This document shows, one piece after another, positions 56,816-64,000 of a stretch of DNA of 64,000 nt. Source of the DNA: Cheiracanthium punctorium (lineage: Eukaryota; Arthropoda; Arachnida; Araneae; Cheiracanthiidae). The translations under genes were made by a program, and so were the position numbers. Within the stretch, counting starts at the first letter, position 1, and each line of letters starts with the position of its first letter. The notes below the pieces were generated by a model, which saw only the letters and a program-made list of their open reading frames with translations, made no database searches and had not been told where the DNA came from. The stretch spans positions 62,001-126,000 of the forward strand of contig JAWZYV010014426.1 in NCBI GenBank assembly GCA_038373885.1. The letters run 5' to 3'.

Positions 56816-57497
56816 TATGCTGGGCTGGCAACCAGAAGGTTCAGGGTTAGATTCCTATACACCACTGAAGGTCACCATGTACATGCAGTATAAACTCTCA
56901 CTCAAAAGTATTCGAGTAAAAGCCAAACTTTCTACGTTCGTTTTGCACATTTAAAATTATTTATCATAAATACGATTATGCATACTCACAACTTTTCCTT
57001 TTCCAGTCAAGTTGTGTTTTATCAAAAATTAATTCGCAAAGCCGAAATAGGAAATTTTGCTTACACTCGAATGCTTTTTGAGAGGTACTTTTGCGTGGTT
57101 TCGAAAATCCCTTCAGTGACCGCTTGTAGGTTTCGAGGGGTGTGAGTATAGATGATCATCCGATGAGGATCCAGTTGTCGCAGACTTAAGGAAAAACGAC
57201 TGCAGCTCTAAACGACATATTCTCTGTCCTCTCCAGGTGCACAAACTTTTATTAGATTGTGTTTATAGCGAATTTATTCGCTAATAACACAAAGAATGAC
57301 ACAAAGAATAAACACAAAGAATAACATAAGCAATCATGGAAACGACTGCTACTCACGAAAGACTCGCCAACACATAGTAACTATAACCGAAAAGTACCTT
57401 TTGCTTAGCTCAGCCGTTCTAGTATTGGCTACTTATTGGCGACTTCTGGATCTAACTATCGCCGACTAAAATGCAATTTTGCAGTTGGACGGATCCC
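56816..57497. other. Spacer with a weak tRNA-like word
   Basis: CTGGGCTGGCAACCAGAAGG followed by CAGGGTTAGATTCC (56819-56853) resembles boxes A and B of a tRNA-type promoter. I cannot fold a convincing tRNA or place a SINE body after it. The rest is unassigned. Confidence 0.25.
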
Positions 57498-57995
57498 ATT
57501 TTTACTTTCCGAACATGTACCATGTAAGGAAAGTATTGTAATCATGAAAAAATTCGAATTCGAGATTTTGGTGTATTGACACGTTTTGAGGTCTTCTGAA
57601 TTCATTTATGCTATTTTTACGAGATGTATGTATGTGTGTGTGTGTGTGTGTATGTGTGTTTGTGTGTATGTGAGTGAACACGATAGCTCCTGAACAGGGC
57701 ATGCGATTGAGCTCAAATTGGGTCTATATGTTATAAACCACCGTCGCAAGACCGGTATTGATTTGGGTGTGTATAGGATTTATAGTTTTTCTACAGGGCT
57801 ACGACAAAGATTTCTTTTACATGATGGCCTATGGGGAGAAATTCTTGAAAGTGCGCTGGCGTTTAAACGGTACATTCGATCAAGCTTCAATTTGGTATAT
57901 ATGTTTGAATTATTCATCGATTCAAATTTATTTAAATGCTTGGTAATGATCTTAATCGTAAGTGTTCGGAAAGTCGAGTGGAGTCACTCCAGATT
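57498..57995 (-). repeat. Element F, copy 4, with one internal unit
   Basis: The minus-strand right end is TTTTTACTTTCCGAACATGT on the plus strand at about 57498, then a TG-rich tract at 57627-57672. One 173-bp-type unit and the other end (GTCGAGTGGAGTCACTCCAG near 57974) follow. It differs from copies 2 and 3 mainly by unit number. Confidence 0.78.
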
Positions 57996-58084
57996 TTTCT
58001 GAAAAGGAATCCAGCCGTTCGGAGTACAGCGCTTTTCCCTTAACCATGAAGACTAAAAAAAAAAGTAATTATAATTTTTATGTA

Positions 58085-58255
58085 AGGCCGACCCTGCCGA
58101 GAAAGACACTGAAAATTATCGATGGCCGGAGTGTTAAGGTCCAGGTTTCTGGCCTGCTACATAATTGTCGATCTAACGGTCTGGAGTTTTGGGAGTTTTC
58201 TCCAGATGCAGCGTGAATACGCGTGAAATCCCCTTAAAAAAGTCCTCCGACCCAT
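58085..58255 (+). mobile_element. tRNA-derived SINE, copy 7
   Basis: GTTAAGGTCCAGGTTTCTGG at 58133, GATCTAACGGTCTGGAGTTT at 58171 and GCAGCGTGAATACGCGTG at 58209 match the family body. The box-B position reads GGTTTCTGG, so it is decayed. Confidence 0.6.
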
Positions 58256-58764
58256 GCTCCGACTATCACAAATACATCTAACTTTTATAGTTACCAAAGT
58301 CTGAAAAACACTGAAGTTGCTCTTTTTTCTTTTAAGTTACTGTTTTTCGCAATCCGTCACATGCCTTTCGTTTCCATCCCACATGCAATCTATGACATTG
58401 ACGTAAGTGTTAAAGCCACTCTGGCTGACATATAAAGCACAACTTACGTCCACATCATCAAAATGTTTTAGCATCGGCACTAAATTACTAACTTTCCGAG
58501 TGGCTGAGATGTAAAATTCCGTGCACAGGCTTCTCTGGAGAACAATCTATATAACAAAGATACTCGTATATACTGGGGGCGGTTTCAGTTAATTTTTTCC
58601 TCAAAACAGGCTTCTACAGCTTAAACGGATGAAGAGGTTGCAACCTAATTTGGTATATACCTTTCATACACGAGATTTGCTTAAAAGGAGTTTCGAAAAG
58701 AAGCTTCGGATAAACGATATTCATTAGGTAACGCTTAGAGAGAAGAAACAGCCAATTCTACTTT
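58256..58764. other. Unassigned spacer
   Basis: No gene or repeat recognised. Confidence 0.35.
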
Positions 58765-59500
58765 ATAGTTGATCCCTGCCTCACTGACTCAAACAACTCC
58801 GGGCAACCACTCCAAGAAAAACTTTTACCGGCACTGCGCCACTACTCCAGAATGATTAAAAAGTTAAGCAGAAAAATTTTTAAATCTACACCGCTAGTAC
58901 AATCCGCTTGAAATTGTTCGTTGTTACGTTTAAAAATATAGAAAGCCATCTGCGCTGCTTTAAAAATGTAAAAATCCACCCGCCCCCTCATTTTAAAGCA
59001 ATTTTCCGTTATTTTCAGCTCTATCTTGTTTCCGTGAGTAAGTTAAAAAAAAAGTGAATCATTTCAGTTACAATATGATCTGTCGCAGTGGACGTAACGT
59101 CCTATTGATGTCACGGCTTTAGTTGTTATAGTTACACTGATCCCTGTCTCACGGACTCTAACAATTACGGGTAACCACTCCAAGAAAAACTTTTACCAGC
59201 ATTGCGCCACTACTCCAGAATGATTAAAAAGTTAAACAGAAAAATAGTAAAATCTACACCGCTTGTACGATCCGCTTGAAAATTTTCATTATTAAGTATA
59301 AAAGTACAAAAACAATCTGCACTACTTGAAAAATCTAAAAATCCACCCGTCCCCTCATTTTTAAGCAGTGTTTTTTGCTATTTTCAGCTTTATTTTATTT
59401 CCGTGAGTAAAAAAAAAAAAAAAATTGAATAATTTGAGTGACAAAATCCTTTGTCGCAGTGGACGTAATGTCCTATTGATATCACAGTCATCAGACTTTG
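58765..59500. repeat. 368-bp tandem duplication
   Basis: GATCCCTG heads occur at 58771 and 59139. Both units contain AACCACTCCAAGAAAAACTT, GCGCCACTACTCCAGAATGA and GTCGCAGTGGACGTAA. Identity is high but clearly below 100 percent. Each ends near CCTATTGAT-TCAC, related to the TGACGTCA-word repeats elsewhere. Confidence 0.9.
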
Positions 59501-59589
59501 CAGGGAAAGTCGCGATTCCTATTAGTTTAAAATAGTTTAATGAAAAAAAAAATAAGATAGTTAATTTTTCTTTTCATTAAATTCATATC

Positions 59590-59815
59590 ATCTAAAAGAA
59601 TGGGGCTGTGTACACAAAATGAAATCGTTCGAGTGCGAAAAATTTCCGCATGTTTCCAGAAGAGCATGAAATTCGATTCTGGTGTGTAATCAAAATTGAA
59701 TATGAAGTCATTTTAGGTGGACGAAGATGTAGTATATTGACTATAGACGAATTTTCGTTCAATGTTTCTTCTAGCGCCCGTTTTAATGGCCTCTACAACG
59801 GGCTTTGACCTCTAG
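59590..59815 (+). repeat. Dispersed repeat family D, copy 3
   Basis: GAGCATGAAATTCGATTCTG, AAAATTGAATATGAAGTC and CGCCCGTTTTAATGGCC match 12370-12600 and 5990-6250 (reversed). Confidence 0.65.
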
Positions 59816-59829
59816 TTAAACAACAGAGA

Positions 59830-60060
59830 TAAGTAATTGGAAAGGTACAAACAATTTCAACATTTATTCAATAACCTTTGAGCATTTATCAACTAATTCG
59901 GGCCATTTTTTAAGCTTATTTCCCCGATGTAAAGCGACATCCAGTGGATATTTTTCGAACTAAACTCTTTAAAAAATTTCCCTCCGCTCTTCTCGTGTAC
60001 AGTACATGGGATAAATTGGGTGGCAAATCCGCTCGCTCGTTCCTGCTGCAGAGTAAAAGA
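59830..60060 (-). pseudogene. Possible C-terminal relic of a Tc1/mariner-type transposase
   Basis: On the minus strand, GNKLKKWPELVDKCSKVIE followed by a stop at about 59862 has the general shape of the last helix of Tc1/mariner transposases. It is followed by GAAATTGTTTGTACCTTTCC, similar to mariner ends. Upstream frames are broken and no catalytic motif is visible. It could be coincidence. Confidence 0.3.
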
Positions 60061-60295
60061 ATTTTAATTGCAACCACCCAATTATGAGGAACAGTTCAAA
60101 TTCACTCATGTAACATTCAAATTCATTGAGACTTCATTGCTGCCGGACCTAGAGAAGCGCCACAGTGAAGTCACGTCCGTGTCACATAAAATGCGACTAG
60201 TTTGTGGTGCTCTAAGATCACTGTGACCTAACAGCAACTCTTTTGCAACCACCTCTGTTCTATTAAGGCAATTCATTCACAAATTATAAAATGAA

Positions 60296-60737
60296 TTAAT
60301 CCTTTTACTCCCTGTGTCCTCTACGTGAGGACATGACGTTGTGACTGCTATCAGTCACTAAGAATAAATTTGATTACATGGACTTTTAAGCACATCATTT
60401 CCGGTAAAAGTGAACTATTATTTGTAAAAATTGTCAGGATTATTCTTAACAGCACCGGCATCTGCTGAAAACTGGAGAATAAGATATAAATACATGGATA
60501 CAGAAGAACAAATGGATACACTGCCCAATGCTGAAAAAAAGGGCTGCCGTTGCCATCGCTCTATTTAACCACAGCTTGGTGTGCGTTTTGACACAGCTGG
60601 CTGTGTGTGGTCTGTAGATCTGTGGCATGCGATGGGCGATTCAATCGACCGGCATCTTTCTGGTAGTTAAATCGAGCGATGGCAACGGCTGCCATTTTTT
60701 CACCATTGGTAAATGGTTGCGCTTCAAATGGTTAGTT
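60296..60737 (+). mobile_element. piggyBac-type foldback MITE, copy 8 (diverged subfamily)
   Basis: TTAATCCTTTTACTCCCTGTG starts it; the end-A hairpin is changed to TGTCCTCTACGTGAGGACA. ACGTTGTGACTGCTATCAGT, CACATCATTTCCGGTAAAAG and ATGCTGAAAAAAAGGGCTGC keep the family order. The centre is GACACAGCTGGCTGTGTG. The right end is GGTTGCGCTTCAAATGGTTA, with an altered TTAA. It is the most diverged copy. Confidence 0.75.
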
Positions 60738-62840
60738 AAAACTTGCACAGAGGAAGTACGCAGAATTGATTGCTAGTTTTTGGAGATTTCTGAGGTACTC
60801 TTTGCCAGAAACGAACGGTCGTTTGACTTGTAAATGAGCCGATTTTCCACCCCCTTCACATTCCTCTCAATGTGTATGGGTCATGGATATATACTAAGAA
60901 TGTTCATTTCTCAGTAGCAACAGAGTCCAAACTTTTTGTACAAAAACCAAGTGTTTTTTTTTAGGGAATCTGTTTGGCAATAGATTTGTTTTTCAAGGGC
61001 GGATTGAGAATATATTAATTCAGGAATGGGTTGGTTGCAACGGGCGAAGGCAGAAAAGAGCGAGTTGCACCTCTGATGAATTTAATCTTCTGGCGAGTTG
61101 CAACCACGAAATAAAGGGAAGGGGGGCACTCATAGGGGAACCCTGCGATCTCACAAAGGGTCAGCATTAGGATATTTTTGAGGGTTTCCCTACAGCGAGG
61201 GGCCGGATCCAGTGATGCTTTTATTTGGGTCTTGCAAAGGGCCAGCGGTAGCATATTTTCGAGGGGAGAACAGATGAGGATTCCGGTGCTACTCGCCCCT
61301 TTGATTGGATAGCTGTTGGCGCGGGTGCAACTAACTTTCGTTCAATAATTCAACTGTAAACGAAATTTATGGGTGTAATCAGTAATTTAGGAGGAATTTG
61401 AAGGAAGGGCGTTAAACAGTGTAAATGTTGCAATGATTGTAAATGTTAGTAAAATTTGTGTGTTGCCTGCGATTTGCGAAAAATAAATGAATAAGCAGGT
61501 CCGCAAACAACTGATCACACCGATACGGGAAATATATATAAACAGCGGACCGCTTACATTTTATTCTGAAAAGAAATGCACGTCATACATACGACACATA
61601 TTTCTGAAAATGACCGGCCCATCGAAAATTTTCCCGGCTTCAGGGTGGCCGTATCCGGGTCTGACGAAATTTCCTTGCATAATCTGACATTTAGCAACAC
61701 TGTAGAAACATTTTACGAGTGCTCTGCACATTCTTTGCGCACGTTCTTAAGCAGAAACCTTCAAACATTCCATTTCTCGCACTGAGCACGAGCTTGTATC
61801 AATAACGCGTCTGGTATTATTCTTACAAAATAATTGATGTTTGAGAAATACCTTTTCATAAAAATGATCTACAATTTTCTTTTTTTTAAATCCCCGACCC
61901 GAAAAGAAGGTATCTAAGAGTTCGCAGCCTATCAGTGTGCCTTGCCTTTGTGTGCGTGGGTCTGGCTGTCACAGACATCGTACCTTTCAAACCAATGAAC
62001 CGATTTCAGTATAGTTTGATTTGCATGGAAGTTAGGTTAACCGGTGTAGCTCTTAGCTACTGTCTGACTGCGTTTAACGTGGATAATTGGCACGCTGCCA
62101 GTAAAGGCGAATCCAAATGAATGGTAGAGGAGGGGAAAAAGTAATCTGAGTGAATGCGCAGCTTTCCTCTTGTTCATTCGATTCTTAGTTCATTTGATTT
62201 GATAATATCCTTTTGCATTTCGTGGTTGTATTTGTAAACATAGTATTCCTAAAGAATAAAATGGCTGGAACATCCAAGAACAAATATTTTAGAAGCAATT
62301 CGGCAAGCGCACATCTGGCTGGCGCCCCCAACAAGTAATGGACGTGCCCGTTTCCCAACAGTTTCTATCTAGTAAACAGCGATGTATTTTCGCGTTTATC
62401 TTATCTAACTTGAGTGAATATTTCTCAATCGACTAAAGAGTGGCGATTGGGCGCGGACTACATCGTCTTTTGATGGTGGTTTCACCGGGAGTACCTATTG
62501 GTCAGTGGCTAGGTAGAGGAAAGCCCTTGGCAGATAAAAAAAAAAAATTAGATCTTTCTCTTAGTAAAAACGACACCGATCACTTCGTTTGTAGGGTCCC
62601 TTTTAAAATTTCATTAAAATCAGACTTTATCTTTTTGACTCGAGAGTTCATTATGCAATTAAAGAAAAATCCTTTGAGATTGATTCAAAATAAATATTTT
62701 AGTGTCTTAGTGAATTTAACCTACTTGCTCCCATCGTTGCAAGGACGCCACGACAGCGGTTCTCTCTTCAGTTGCTTCCTGTTTCTGAATGACGCTGCTG
62801 CAGCCCAGCGCATTTGCAACGGAGGGAGCGAACAGATAGG
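60738..62840. other. GC-richer spacer, no supported gene
   Basis: Positions 61030-61330 contain GGGCCGGATCCAGTGATGC and similar hAT-end-like words. An open frame of 135 codons at 62440-62847 lacks any motif I recognise and has no splice or promoter support. If a host exon exists in this window, 61480-63150 is where I would look first. Confidence 0.35.
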
Positions 62841-62845
62841 GGTCT

Positions 62846-62979
62846 AATCTCGCACAGTCGGTTAACCGAACGTTCGGTTGTGTGACGTCACACGGAATTT
62901 ATCCGAGGAGCATCAACCAATCAAATTTCCCTGCAGGGCTCCGGTGACGTCACCTTCGGTTAACCGACTGTGCGAGATT
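62846..62979. mobile_element. 134-bp hyper-palindromic element
   Basis: AATCTCGCACAGTCGGTTAACCGAA (written here as AATCTCGCACAGTCGG plus TTAACCGAA) is exactly inverted at the right end, a 25-bp perfect terminal repeat. Nested inside are AACCGAACGTTCGGTT (self-complementary) and TGACGTCA on each side. The middle has CCAATCAAAT. It is probably a miniature inverted-repeat transposon; no target duplication could be fixed. Confidence 0.75.
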
Positions 62980-64000
62980 CAAGCCCTAAATGCTCCTTTC
63001 TTTACTTCCATCTCACTGTCAAAATCTGCTCCCCCTTTAAGTGCGTCGCCCATGGCACGAGCCCTACCTGCTGTACTATAGATAAGCCGCCAATAATGGT
63101 TCTGTTGGATGATATTCGTGCCATATACGTCGGCCGTTTCGAAAAGCTCGCTTAACGCTTGTGACCTGTCATGCTAACACAATAAGTATTTTGCCGTTTC
63201 ATTAAGGTTCAACTAAAAATTATAGCGCGACTTAAAATCATGTATATTAATACGCTAAGGTTAAGATTTTTGCCCCCTTTTTAGAAAAAACCTCACAATG
63301 ACTCCACATAAATTTTATATCATTTTATGGAGAATTGCTTGCTCTACCGGCATCAACAAATAAAAAATGTGTTATTGCTTCTGTTTTGTAAATTAATGAA
63401 TGGAATGCAGAATTGGTGCCCATGCCAAATGACGGCGATAATGCACCATTTCTAGCAAGCGTTATCGTTTTTCTTCGTAATGAAGAGAAACGTCATAGCT
63501 GTTGAGTATTGCGATTTGCGAAAAAACATGCGCGGAGAGGTGATATTCTAGGAATTACGAAGTAGTGGTTTTTGTACATTTAGATTTAGTTTACCAGTGA
63601 AATTCGCAGTTAGGGCAAGGCCAACGCGCATATGAAATATGACGTCTTTGCGGGATTCGTTTGTTATGCTTTGCAAGTGAAATCGCTCGTGAATGTAGAA
63701 TCGCTCGCTAGATGGGTGCAAGAGTTTTGTTTGTTGCGATTTGCGATTGATTTCGTTACACAAGAATCCGGCCAGCTTGTAAAGAATAAATAAAATAAAT
63801 AATTTTTGTAATTTTGCAAAGTGATATCACACTTATTTAGTGCGAATTATTCGCACGGTACCGCTAGTATTCCTAAATTAATGTCCATTTACATGGCCGG
63901 GCGAATGTCGGGAACTCGAGGGGTACCTCCAATGTACAGAAGTAGATGTTCCTAGGAAGACAAAACTCCCCTTATCCCCTGTAGTTCCGACTGTTGCCCA
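62980..64000. other. Unassigned end of window
   Basis: Short open frames only; no gene or shared repeat recognised. Confidence 0.4.

Noticed and set aside
56819..56855. tRNA gene
   Set aside because: Box-A-like and box-B-like words are present, but no acceptor, D or anticodon stem can be folded.
62440..62847. Open frame of 135 codons on the plus strand
   Set aside because: No domain, signal peptide or splice pattern is recognisable, and a frame of this length is expected by chance in a 64-kb window, especially in a GC-richer part.

Overview
This window looks like gene-poor, AT-rich nuclear DNA from a eukaryote. The mix of families (piggyBac-type MITEs, hAT MITEs, Helitrons, a mariner relic, a tRNA-derived SINE, satellite DNA) suggests an arthropod. 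A chelicerate such as a spider is a guess from the general look of the repeats; no host gene is present to confirm it. I found no intact protein-coding gene, no rRNA or tRNA gene, no CRISPR array and no bacterial-style operon. The longest open frames are about 120 to 135 codons, and the best-placed ones fall inside repeats. The only coding trace I can defend is a broken mariner transposase at 11.55-12.24 kb.

Layout. 0-8.7 kb: a partial piggyBac-type MITE, an inverted-repeat element, a triplicated 290-300 bp repeat, a nine-unit 205-bp satellite, a Helitron, a second foldback MITE and a 177-bp hAT MITE with perfect 8-bp target duplications. 9-18.6 kb: more inverted-repeat DNA, then a tRNA-derived SINE split by a 7.3-kb hAT-type insertion (11182-18504, perfect 8-bp duplication). 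That insertion contains the mariner relic, a Mutator-like MITE, the core-motif repeat and a second Helitron. 19-36 kb: further foldback MITEs and SINEs, a 37-bp tandem array, palindromic 100-bp MITEs, the element families here called F and H with 173-bp internal units, and two hAT elements (31596-32137, 32448-32970). 36-52 kb: sparse old repeats, a 167-bp hAT MITE, a 472-bp hAT element, a second type of TTAA MITE, and another F element. 52-64 kb: a Mutator-like MITE with direct repeats, paired foldback MITEs, another F element, a 368-bp tandem duplication and a 134-bp hyper-palindromic element.

The elements do not form a pathway. The useful information is the nesting order and the links between families. 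The 205-bp satellite monomer carries a diverged piggyBac-MITE end. A short core motif (TAATGTA...AATCTTTTG...CCTGTAGA) recurs in three otherwise different repeat families. All identifications come from reading the sequence by eye; no database search was possible.
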